DNA of 64,000 nucleotides from Fibrobacter sp. (lineage in GTDB: Bacteria; Fibrobacterota; Fibrobacteria; Fibrobacterales; Fibrobacteraceae). This document shows, piece by piece, positions 53,597-61,568 of this stretch. Below the pieces are notes generated by a model, which saw only the letters and a program-made list of their open reading frames with translations, had not been told where the DNA came from and did not search any database. The stretch spans positions 62,001 through 126,000 of the forward strand of contig JAKSIK010000004.1 of NCBI GenBank assembly GCA_024398835.1, given 5' to 3'. Positions within the stretch are counted from its first letter, which is position 1. Every line of letters starts with the position of its first letter. Both the position numbers and the translations under genes were made by a program.

Positions 53597-54235
53597 TTAG
53601 CCTTCTTCCAAAGCTTCCTTGTATTCGTCCACAGTGGCAATGTACTCGTCAATCATATCCTGCTTGGAATCCAAGTGAGCAAGAATCTGGTTCAGATGTT
53701 CCTTCTGGAACACAGCCTTCAGCTGACGGCTGGCGTGGCCCTTGTAGCCCCACTCCTTCAGAATTTCATCTGTCACCACAAAGGAATCCGCCATGGAGAC
53801 AAAACGCATAGGGCCATAAACAGCCCAGTTGTGTTCCATCTGCATGCATTCCGGTTCTTCCAAATTGGGGTTGGCCATGTACCGCTGGATATGACGGGTA
53901 CGCACATCCTTAATCTTATCGATGCGCATGTAACCCATAATCAAATACTTGTTCCGCATTTCGGAATCGCTGAGACCCTCATAACGGGTGCCAAAAAGAA
54001 TGTAGCGACTCTTGGCGCGCACAATGGCGTTGATGTTCTTCACATTGCAGCAGCTCATGAGGCCGTAGGTGCTGGTTTCGTAGTTGGGTTCATAGAAGAA
54101 GCCCTTGCCATTTTCGTTCAACTGGTCACGGACCGGCATTTCGGACTGATGACTGGTTTCCACATAAAGCAAACTACCAGCGGCATTACCACGATAGTCT
54201 TGCCAACCTTCAAGATTGATTTGAGTCTTCGGCAT
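53597..54235 (-). CDS. Unknown conserved-looking cytoplasmic protein
   Basis: 212 aa from ATG 54235 (MPKTQINLEGWQDYRG) with GGAG upstream; an in-frame TTG at 54271 is less likely. No signal peptide or membrane segment. The core has strands IVRAKSRYILFGTRYEG and KYLIMGYMRIDKIKD, paired Cys (SCCNV), and a helical C-terminus rich in Asp/Glu (MIDEYIATVDEYKEALEEG). The strand pattern faintly recalls the EVE/PUA-like and nucleotide-modification-associated domains, but I would not assign it. It stands alone after murI. Confidence 0.6.
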   Translation of the reverse strand: MPKTQINLEGWQDYRGNAAGSLLYVETSHQSEMPVRDQLNENGKGFFYEPNYETSTYGLMSCCNVKNINAIVRAKSRYILFGTRYEGLSDSEMRNKYLIMGYMRIDKIKDVRTRHIQRYMANPNLEEPECMQMEHNWAVYGPMRFVSMADSFVVTDEILKEWGYKGHASRQLKAVFQKEHLNQILAHLDSKQDMIDEYIATVDEYKEALEEG

Positions 54236-54366
54236 TTTAACTTCCACTCCAAAAAAGTGATACTCTACCAAACCGCCAACCAGGGTAGGCAGTCTGATTA
54301 TAAAAATAATACAAGCGGACCTAAACAGGTTCGTTAGTAACCAATTGCAAAATACAATTTTACAGG

Positions 54367-55176
54367 CTAGAAGGTTAGGGATTCCGCCGAAATATCCTTC
54401 ATTCCAAAGAGATTTGCCCCTTTTTCGAAGAATTTCGCAGTATCGGAGGTCAAAAAGGCGGTTTTTCCGCCTTTGATAAGGCGAGCATCCATCTCTGGAT
54501 GACGGTGGAGGTAGTCCACGGTCTTCCCGGCAACGATATCCCCCTGGAACACCAGGTTCACCTGTGGCGGAAGTGCAGCCCGGATGGCGGCCGTGAGAAG
54601 CGGGTAATGAGTGCAGGCCAGGAGCACCGTGTCGATTTTTGGATCGGCGGCCAGGAGGGCGTCCACATCTTTTTTCACGAAGTAGCGGGTTCCCTCGGTA
54701 TCGCCCTCACCGCACTCCACCAGCGGCACCCACATGGGGCAGGCATGCTGCGTCACCGTGAGGTTCGGGAAGAACTTCTGAATCTCCAGAACGTAGCTCT
54801 GGCTAGAAACCGTTCCCGCAGTCGCAAAAATTCCCACATGGCCGGTGCGGCTGAACTTCCCGATTTCCTCCGCCGTCGGGCGGATGATTCCAAGCACGCG
54901 GCGGTCCGGAAATTCAAAGGGCAGCACATCCTGCTGGATGCTCCGGAGCGCCCGGGCGCTTGCCGTGTTGCAGGCGAGAATCACCAGAGGGCAACCACGG
55001 GCAAAAAGCGTGCGGACCGATTCCAGCGTATAGCGGTAGATGGTCTCGAAACTGCGGGAGCCATAAGGCGCCCGGGCGTTATCCCCCAGGTACAAAAAGT
55101 CATAAGCTGGAAGCGCCTTCTGCAAGTCCCTCAAAATCGTGAGGCCGCCAAATCCAGAATCAAAGACGCCAATCAT
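54367..55176 (-). CDS. murI: Glutamate racemase
   Basis: 269 aa. It makes D-glutamate for peptidoglycan. It has the substrate motif FDSGFGGLT and the two catalytic Cys: Cys69 (ACNTAS) and Cys188 (ACTHYPLL). Its ATG overlaps the stop of the helicase-acyltransferase gene (ATGA), so it is translationally coupled to it. Confidence 0.95.
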   Translation of the reverse strand: MIGVFDSGFGGLTILRDLQKALPAYDFLYLGDNARAPYGSRSFETIYRYTLESVRTLFARGCPLVILACNTASARALRSIQQDVLPFEFPDRRVLGIIRPTAEEIGKFSRTGHVGIFATAGTVSSQSYVLEIQKFFPNLTVTQHACPMWVPLVECGEGDTEGTRYFVKKDVDALLAADPKIDTVLLACTHYPLLTAAIRAALPPQVNLVFQGDIVAGKTVDYLHRHPEMDARLIKGGKTAFLTSDTAKFFEKGANLFGMKDISAESLTF

Positions 55177-57332
55177 AGGGCGGCCTCCATCTGGGCGCGA
55201 ACCACATGCATCAAATCCTTCTTCGGGTCTAACGTCCCCCGTTCACGAAGGAGTGCGCCCACATCCATTGGGGCAAGCACTCGTGCAGTCACCTTCTGCA
55301 TCCCCGTATTCTTTCGGGATTCCCAAACACTTCTCGTGCCCTTCAGCACCACTGGAAGGATGATGGCCTCCGCTTCCATAGCCAGGCGGAATCCGCCACT
55401 CTTAAAGGGAAGCATCGTGCCCTTCTTGCTGCGGGTTCCCTCAGGGAAAACGAATATCCGGGAACCTGTTCCCGCCTTCATCACCTCGCGAATGGCATCG
55501 GCGCCACCGCCCTTTTTGCGATTGATGAAAATGCAGCCCAGCTTCTTCATCCAGAAATTCAGGAAGGGAATCATTCCCAGCTCCTCTTTCGCAATGAAGC
55601 CGATGGTTCTTTCCAGCGTCAAGAAGATAACGGGAATGTCTGCGTAAGAACTATGGTTCCCCACCACAAACACCGGGCGACTCCAATCCACTTTGGCAAG
55701 CATGGCCTGGTCTTCAATGGAGAGGTCTATGCGAAGCACCTTCATGCAGAACCGTGAAAAATTCTGAACCTTCTTCTCCAACCAAATATCAAGAGTCTTG
55801 CGGCCAAACACAAAAACAAAAGGCAGCATCAAGATATGGAGCAGCATGTAGCCAAGCACCACAGCCACCACATAAATCTTATAAAAAATAATCGGCATCT
55901 TCGAATCCGGATATTGGGGCGTTACCTTGGGCAGGAACCGGGATGGCTTGAAATTCATCAGCCGGCCTTTCCAATGACGCCTTGAACAATATAATAAATG
56001 TAAATGGGCCTCCGCTCGGGTCACTCCCACATAATACAGGCGCCGCTCCTCATCCAGCTGCCTTTTCCGCGCCCGGAAGTTGCCTTCGCACTCCCCCGGC
56101 GTGAGTTTTTCCGCCAGCCCTGCATAAAAAACCACCGCATACTGGAGGCCTTTGGACCCGTGGACCGTCTCCACATGGACGCCATCCTCCACCACCAAAT
56201 CCTCCCCCAAGGGCGCACCCGCGATAGGGAACCCCGCATCCTTCAGCGCCTCCTCGTAATAAAGCCGCTGCCGGTTGTAGCGCACCAGGATGGCGAAGTT
56301 CTTCCACTTCAAATCGTAGGCATCCCGAAAGTCCTTGATGCGAGCGATAATCTTCGTCATCTCCTCCACCGGATTTTCCGACACCCAGATTTCCGGTTTG
56401 CGGTTCTCCCGAAACAATGGATTCCCGCCGGAGCCTTTGGGGTTCCCGGCCCGAAGTACTTTGCGGAGGCGGAGCGGCTTCTTCTCGAAAATGAGATTCG
56501 CCAGATGGAGAATGTTTGAGGTGGACCGGTAATTCCACTCCAGGCGAATGAGCGTACTCTCCTTGAAATCCTCGCAAAAGCGGTTGATGTTCCCGATGTC
56601 TGCGCCGCGGAATCCATAGATGGCCTGGTCGTCATCCCCCACCACGAAAAGTGCGCGGCGATTTCCCAAAAGATTTTTCACCATGCGATATTGGGAGGGA
56701 TTGATGTCCTGATATTCATCCACCAGAATTTCTTCCCATTGGTTTTGAAAGAATGTTCGGGCAGCCTCATGCCGTTCCAGCAATTGGATGGCGAGATAGA
56801 TGAGGTCTTCGAAAACTACTTGACCCGATTCCAAAACACTCTCCCGCAAGCGCTGCAGTTTTGCCTCCAGCCGTGGCGCGTAGTTCCCGCTGAAGAGTTC
56901 CTCCCGATTCACGGTACCTGCAGGAATGCGCAGCTCCCGCAACCGCGTGAGAAAATTTTCGCCGGCGGAATCCTTAGGCGACGGCATCTTCTTCATGCCC
57001 ACCATCTCATAGGCAAACCGCCCCTCAATCTTCTGCTTCAGCATGAATAGCGCCAGAGAATGGAAGGTGCAGAGCCGCACGCCTGCGTCCGGGAACAACT
57101 TCTGCACCCGCTCCCGCATTTCTGCGGCGGCCTTTGCGGTAAAAGTCAGCGCCAGAATTTTCTCTGGTGCAACGCCCGAAGCAATGCGGTATTGAATCCG
57201 CTTGGTAAGCACGGAAGTCTTTCCCGAGCCCGCACCCGCCAATATCAAAAGTTGTCCATCCCTTTCATGATCGTGCAGCACCGCCGCACGCTGGTCCGCG
57301 TTCAGGCCTTCCAAGATGCTACTCGCATCCAT
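55173..57332 (-). CDS. UvrD-like helicase fused to a PlsC-type acyltransferase
   Basis: One uninterrupted 719-codon frame. Residues 1-470 are a compact superfamily 1 helicase: Walker A GAGSGKT (33-39), ALTFTAKAAAEM, DEYQD (205-209), GDDDQAIYGFRGAD, EWNYRST, VETVHGSKGLQ and RRLYYVGVTRAEAHLHL, ending with the usual PSRFL. Residues 479-719 are a 1-acylglycerol-3-phosphate acyltransferase: a membrane segment (about 482-508), the catalytic NHSSYAD (His560, Asp565) and FPEGTRS (629-635). Met479 (ATG 55898) could start a separate acyltransferase, but only a weak ribosome site precedes it. GAGG precedes ATG 57332. Neighbours are envelope genes. Two unrelated activities in one chain are unusual. Confidence 0.85.
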   Translation of the reverse strand: MDASSILEGLNADQRAAVLHDHERDGQLLILAGAGSGKTSVLTKRIQYRIASGVAPEKILALTFTAKAAAEMRERVQKLFPDAGVRLCTFHSLALFMLKQKIEGRFAYEMVGMKKMPSPKDSAGENFLTRLRELRIPAGTVNREELFSGNYAPRLEAKLQRLRESVLESGQVVFEDLIYLAIQLLERHEAARTFFQNQWEEILVDEYQDINPSQYRMVKNLLGNRRALFVVGDDDQAIYGFRGADIGNINRFCEDFKESTLIRLEWNYRSTSNILHLANLIFEKKPLRLRKVLRAGNPKGSGGNPLFRENRKPEIWVSENPVEEMTKIIARIKDFRDAYDLKWKNFAILVRYNRQRLYYEEALKDAGFPIAGAPLGEDLVVEDGVHVETVHGSKGLQYAVVFYAGLAEKLTPGECEGNFRARKRQLDEERRLYYVGVTRAEAHLHLLYCSRRHWKGRLMNFKPSRFLPKVTPQYPDSKMPIIFYKIYVVAVVLGYMLLHILMLPFVFVFGRKTLDIWLEKKVQNFSRFCMKVLRIDLSIEDQAMLAKVDWSRPVFVVGNHSSYADIPVIFLTLERTIGFIAKEELGMIPFLNFWMKKLGCIFINRKKGGGADAIREVMKAGTGSRIFVFPEGTRSKKGTMLPFKSGGFRLAMEAEAIILPVVLKGTRSVWESRKNTGMQKVTARVLAPMDVGALLRERGTLDPKKDLMHVVRAQMEAAL

Positions 57333-57389
57333 ATTTCCTCGTGTGGAATGCAGCGCCCCCGATTTGCGCCTGCGGGATATATAAAGAGG

Positions 57390-58391
57390 CTAGGCCTCGC
57401 TAGAATCCTGTTTCGGTTTTCCACCCAGCAAGAAGGCAAAGGCGCCGAACAAACTCAGGACCAAACTTACAAAATACGCAAGCAACTGAATCACTACAGA
57501 TTCAAGGCCAGGAACACCCGCCTTCGCAAAGAGGGACTGGGCCAAAAATTCACGCGGGCCAAAACCGCCGATGGAGATGGGCAGCGCGCTCACAATGGCC
57601 ACCAGCGGAATGTAGTAGAAATACCAGGAGATGGAAAGATCTACGCCCACCGCGATACCGCAATAGTAATGCACAAAAATGCGAAGGGACTGGGTCACCG
57701 CCGAAAGCATGATGATTTGCAGCCAAAGCTTCGGAGAACGGAATTCACGGAACCGCTCAAACATGCGGACCAGCCGCGTTCCAATTTTTTCCGGAAGCAC
57801 CTTCCCCACAATCCTGCAGAACAAATTTCCAAGCCGACGACTGCAAAGCCCGGCAAACAAAACGCAAAAGCCGAGGAATATCCAGACAGAAGGCCACATG
57901 AAGGCCCGCTGCGCATCATCGTGCATAAAGAATAGGATTCCCATCCCCAGCGCAAAAATCGTCACAAAGAAAAGTCCGAACAAACGGTCGAAGAAAGTAG
58001 CCGTAAGGCCTGCCCCTACGGAATCCTGACCGCCCTGCATGCGAATGTCGTAAATCTTCTTCACATCGCCACCCACATTCCCAGGCATGAAGTTGTTGAA
58101 GAAAAGTCCCACATAGTAAAGCTTCAGCAGGTGACCATATTTGAGATGCACATTCTGCTTTTCCAACAACAATTTCCACTGCAGACAAGCGGTGAAGTTC
58201 GAAGCCGCCAGGCACAGGAGAGCTACAGCAAAAGGCAGGACGCTCTCGGCAGAAAAGAGCTCCCGCAAATCTCCAATATCCCAATCAGGAGCAGAGACGA
58301 TGTTTCGGTACACGAAATAGGCAGGGACCAGAGTCACCACCAGCTTTAGGCAGAATATCAGCAGGGATTTCGTCTTCGGATTCATCGCCAT
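57390..58391 (-). CDS. YbhN/LPG-synthase-TM-type membrane protein (flippase-like)
   Basis: 333 aa from ATG 58391, overlapping the GT4 stop (TGATG). About eight hydrophobic segments. The family marks are NNFMPGNVGGDVKKIYDI, DRLFGLFFV and SALPISIGGFGPREF. This family (PF03706) includes the membrane part of lysyl-phosphatidylglycerol synthase and many stand-alone proteins next to glycosyltransferases, thought to move or modify lipid-linked substrates. The catalytic lysyl-transfer domain is absent. Confidence 0.85.
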   Translation of the reverse strand: MAMNPKTKSLLIFCLKLVVTLVPAYFVYRNIVSAPDWDIGDLRELFSAESVLPFAVALLCLAASNFTACLQWKLLLEKQNVHLKYGHLLKLYYVGLFFNNFMPGNVGGDVKKIYDIRMQGGQDSVGAGLTATFFDRLFGLFFVTIFALGMGILFFMHDDAQRAFMWPSVWIFLGFCVLFAGLCSRRLGNLFCRIVGKVLPEKIGTRLVRMFERFREFRSPKLWLQIIMLSAVTQSLRIFVHYYCGIAVGVDLSISWYFYYIPLVAIVSALPISIGGFGPREFLAQSLFAKAGVPGLESVVIQLLAYFVSLVLSLFGAFAFLLGGKPKQDSSEA

Positions 58392-59563
58392 CACAAACCC
58401 GCCTTCACTTCGGGCGCCAGCTGCGTGAGAAGGCGCATTGTCTGCTCTGCAGCAGCATCCCAACTGAATGTAGCCGCATACTTTGCCGCCGCTTCACCCA
58501 GAGATTTTTGCAGGGCGGAATCCTCATAAACTTTTGCCATAGCGGCGGCACAAGCGTTTGCATCGCCCGCAGGGAACAGCACTCCCGTCTCCCCATCCCG
58601 CACACTGTCCCGCAGGCCCGGGACATCAGAAGCAATGGAGGGCACCTGATGCGCCGCGGCTTCCATCACTGTAAGGCCCCAGCCCTCTTTGTAGCTGGTC
58701 TGCAATAGAGCCACCGCACCCGCCAGCAGGTTCTGCTTTTCCTCGGGCGAGACAAAGCCACAAAGCATCACCCGCTCGCTTAAGCCGCGGGCGTTCAGCC
58801 ACGCCGGAATCTTCTTCAGCAGCGGTCCATCGCCCGCAATCTTCAGCTTCACATCCGGATGACTCTTCGCAAAAATTTCAAAAGCCTCAAGCGCTGTCCA
58901 GACGCCCTTATACTTATGGACCCGCGAAAGCCAGAGGAAGTACGGTGCCGGCACAGTCTGCGCAGTCCCCGGTGCAGTCTCAGCACGCAATGCAGTCCCC
59001 AGCGCGGTCCCTGCCCGCGACGCAGTCTGCGGCAAATCATCAGACCCGTTGTAGATAACTTCAATCTGCTTCTCCGGAATCCCAAGTGCGGAAAGTTCCT
59101 GCTTGGTGCTGGGGCTCACCACCACAAAATTTTTGCACTTATAGAACCAGGGAATGATGGTTTCAAAAAGCCAGACACCAAAAGCCACCGGGAAACAAGC
59201 CTCCGCAAAAATGGACTTGCGCCACAAATGGTGCATCTGCACTAGCACCGGCTTCTTGGTAAGTTGCGGCGTAAACACGGGAAGCTTGTTCAGGTCTTCC
59301 ACAACAACATCAAAATGGAATTCTCGGTCCAAAGCCTTCAGATTCCTTGCAACCGTCAACTGGAAAAGCAAATCCCCGCCTTTCCGCACCACCTGAATGC
59401 CATCCACAATTTCTCGTTCCTGCGCCCCTGCAAATGCAGTCGTCAAGAGAACTACCTGGTGCCCCATTCCCACAATGCGAGAAAAGATTCGGTGCAGATG
59501 TTTTTCAGCGCCACCAGCAGCCGGGTGCTTACGATCCCGGTAATTCACCACGAGTATCTTCAC
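58391..59563 (-). CDS. GT4-family glycosyltransferase
   Basis: 390 aa. N-terminal Rossmann domain with AAGGAEKHLHRIF. C-terminal donor domain with LWLSRVHKYKG, AGDGPLLKK and the E-x7-E motif EGWGLTVMEAAAHQVPSIASDVPG. It probably transfers a sugar from a nucleotide donor to a lipid or polysaccharide acceptor. The interdomain linker (about residues 178-205) holds an Ala/Thr/Gly low-complexity insertion encoded by degenerate GCAGTCCC-type repeats (58950-59032). Confidence 0.9.
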   Translation of the reverse strand: MKILVVNYRDRKHPAAGGAEKHLHRIFSRIVGMGHQVVLLTTAFAGAQEREIVDGIQVVRKGGDLLFQLTVARNLKALDREFHFDVVVEDLNKLPVFTPQLTKKPVLVQMHHLWRKSIFAEACFPVAFGVWLFETIIPWFYKCKNFVVVSPSTKQELSALGIPEKQIEVIYNGSDDLPQTASRAGTALGTALRAETAPGTAQTVPAPYFLWLSRVHKYKGVWTALEAFEIFAKSHPDVKLKIAGDGPLLKKIPAWLNARGLSERVMLCGFVSPEEKQNLLAGAVALLQTSYKEGWGLTVMEAAAHQVPSIASDVPGLRDSVRDGETGVLFPAGDANACAAAMAKVYEDSALQKSLGEAAAKYAATFSWDAAAEQTMRLLTQLAPEVKAGL

Positions 59564-59573
59564 AGAGCCTCAA

Positions 59574-60350
59574 TCAGGGTTTGCGACCAATAACACCAAT
59601 GCACAACTGGGTCCAATGGGCCCAGGACTTGGACTGGATAGCATCCAGCAAGGAATCCTTGAGCTTCTGATATTCCGAGCCCTGGAAAGGATACATGGGC
59701 AATTCCACACCCACCTTGAACGCAATTTCACGAAGAATGCGGTAGAAAAGGTTGGGGCGCATCCAATCGCCGTAGGCATAGATGTTTTCAAAACCCGCTT
59801 CCGTCATGAGAGACTTGAGCTGCGGCATGGTAAACTGCTTCTCCCAACCCGCAAACCACTTGTCAAAGGCAATGAGGATATGCTTAATCACTGTGTAAGG
59901 GTGCACCGTCTGAGGCACGTCGCAGAGGCAGCAACCACCATGTTTGAGAATACGGAAATTTTCCTTGATGAGCGGAAGAGAATCCTTGAAGTGTTCCGCC
60001 AAACCCTGATGGAACACCAAGTCAAACGTATTGTCCGGGAACGGGGACTTGAAGGCATCTCCGCGAATCAAATGCAGATTCTCTGTCAGGTTCTCCCTGC
60101 AGCGCAGGCCATCCACAATCTTGAGGCTGTTATCCGCGAAGTCCAGCACATAGACTTCTGCACCGAGGCGGGCAAGTTCTGCGCTGTCGCGGCCCGTACC
60201 TGCACCCACTTCCAAAACCTTCAATCCATCCAGTTTGAAATTCTTCTTGATAGCCTGAAGCACGGAAGGGGAAGAAGGATACACCTTCTTCATGTCATTC
60301 TTCTGCTCCCAGAAGCGGTTCCACACGGATTGATCGGGTTCTTTAATCAT
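59574..60350 (-). CDS. Class I SAM-dependent methyltransferase
   Basis: 258 aa from ATG 60350 (MIKEPDQSVWNRFWEQ). Motif I is VLEVGAGTGRDSAELA, then VYVLDFADNS, RGDAFKSPFPDNTFDLVFHQGLAEH and ILKHGGCCLCDVPQ. The substrate is unknown; its position at the head of the GT4/flippase/acyltransferase run suggests a lipid or glycan intermediate. TATATT lies 8 bases before the ATG, with no Shine-Dalgarno sequence. Confidence 0.85.
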   Translation of the reverse strand: MIKEPDQSVWNRFWEQKNDMKKVYPSSPSVLQAIKKNFKLDGLKVLEVGAGTGRDSAELARLGAEVYVLDFADNSLKIVDGLRCRENLTENLHLIRGDAFKSPFPDNTFDLVFHQGLAEHFKDSLPLIKENFRILKHGGCCLCDVPQTVHPYTVIKHILIAFDKWFAGWEKQFTMPQLKSLMTEAGFENIYAYGDWMRPNLFYRILREIAFKVGVELPMYPFQGSEYQKLKDSLLDAIQSKSWAHWTQLCIGVIGRKP

Positions 60351-60503
60351 ACCGCCCAAATATATGAAAATGCGGTTTGCGGTTGCCAGTTTTCCCCAAA
60401 AACCATAGCTTGAGAAAGGCCTCCCCGACACAGAACTGTCTTGTCCAGCCCACTAAATTCGAGGAAAAGTTTCATTCGCCACTGCCAAATTTGTCACCAT
60501 TTC

Positions 60504-60540
60504 ATTACATTTGTAATAAATTTACTACATTTTGTCGTAA
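60504..60540. promoter_or_regulatory. Palindromic sites upstream of the sigma-54 promoter
   Basis: ATTACA-TT-TGTAAT (60504-60517) is a perfect inverted repeat. A second, imperfect copy TTACTACATTTTGTCGTAA follows at 60522-60540. They lie about 65-100 bases upstream of the -24/-12 element, the usual place for enhancer-binding-protein sites. The rest of 60351-60655 is AT-rich and has no gene. Confidence 0.5.
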
Positions 60541-60603
60541 TTTTATGACTAACAAGGCCTAAAATGCCGTTCAAATTGTCACATTTTGGTAAAATTTTCC
60601 TTT

Positions 60604-60618
60604 TGGCACGCATATTGC
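60604..60618 (+). promoter_or_regulatory. Sigma-54 (-24/-12) promoter
   Basis: TGGCAC (60604-60609), N5, TTGC (60615-60618) matches the consensus TGGCAC-N5-TTGC exactly. Transcription would start near 60630, about 26 bases before ATG 60656. Confidence 0.75.
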
Positions 60619-60655
60619 TCTTAAAAAAGCGATATTTAATGGGCAAGGTTTTAAA

Positions 60656-61468
60656 ATGCATATAGATTCAACAGATACCACACTAAAACGCTATCTTGAA
60701 GATATTAGACGTACGGCGCCCCTTTCTCGTGAAGAAGAACAGATTCTTTTCCAGAAGGCTAAAGAAGGGGATAAAATTGCTCGCAAGAGACTCATCTCTG
60801 CCAACATGCGCTTTGTTTTAAAAGTGGCCATCCAGTACCGCGGTTGCCCCATTCCTCTGCCGGATTTGGTGAGTGAAGGCGCTATGGGCTTGGTTCGTGC
60901 CATCGAATCCTTCGAACACACTCGTGGCCTCAAGTTCATCAGTTACGGTGTGTGGTGGATTAAGGCTTATATTACCCGCGCAATCAACGAGCAGGGGAAC
61001 CTGATTCGTTTGCCCGCAAACCAGCACCTCCGCGTGCGCAAGGCTTTGCACGAGCAGTCCCGCGGCAAGGAAATCAACGAGGAAATCCGCGAACTCATCC
61101 AGATTGGCCAGCGTGGCGTTTCCTTCGATAGCCCCTTGAAGGCGGACTCCAAGGCCACCTACGCCGAAGTGCTGCCCGACAGCGGTGCCTCCAACCCGGA
61201 AGCCGATTCCGAAATTCAGAGCGTTGAAAGTTTGGCCAAGGAACTGATGGACCAGCTTCCCGAAAGAGAGGCAAAAGTCATTTCCGGCATCTTCGGCATC
61301 AACCAGGAAGCTCCGCAAACCCTTCGCGAAGTGGGCGAATCCATGAACATCTCCCACGAACGCGTCCGTCAGTTACGCGACCAGGCCCTCCGCCGCATCC
61401 GCAAAGTGAACAAGACGGAATTCCTGAAGGATAAGAAGGAAGCCTTCCTCGCTGCTATTAATAAGTAG
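60656..61468 (+). CDS. RNA polymerase sigma-70 family factor
   Basis: 270 aa. Region 1.2 (TLKRYLEDIRRTAPLSREEE), region 2 (DLVSEGAMGLVRAIESFEHTRGLKFISYGVWWIKAYITRAI), region 3 and the region 4 helix-turn-helix (LREVGESMNISHERVRQLRDQALRRIRK) are all present. Region 1.1 is missing, as in the short primary sigma factors of the Bacteroidota. So this could be the housekeeping factor or a close group 2 factor. AAGG lies 8 bases before the ATG. A sigma-54 promoter lies upstream, which would make one sigma factor depend on another. Confidence 0.9.
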   Translation: MHIDSTDTTLKRYLEDIRRTAPLSREEEQILFQKAKEGDKIARKRLISANMRFVLKVAIQYRGCPIPLPDLVSEGAMGLVRAIESFEHTRGLKFISYGVWWIKAYITRAINEQGNLIRLPANQHLRVRKALHEQSRGKEINEEIRELIQIGQRGVSFDSPLKADSKATYAEVLPDSGASNPEADSEIQSVESLAKELMDQLPEREAKVISGIFGINQEAPQTLREVGESMNISHERVRQLRDQALRRIRKVNKTEFLKDKKEAFLAAINK

Positions 61469-61512
61469 CAAGATTTGCAAGCGGCCAAGCGCCCACCCCT
61501 TTTTAAAACGAA

Positions 61513-61543
61513 AGAAGCACCTCATAAGAGGTGCTTTTCTTTT
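61513..61543. terminator. Terminator after the sigma factor gene
   Basis: GCACCTC-ataa-GAGGTGC (61517-61534) followed by TTTTCTTTT. It also lies just after the convergent stop at 61569. Confidence 0.85.
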
Positions 61544-61568
61544 AGCGGTGCCAGGCCGACCTGGCGCA

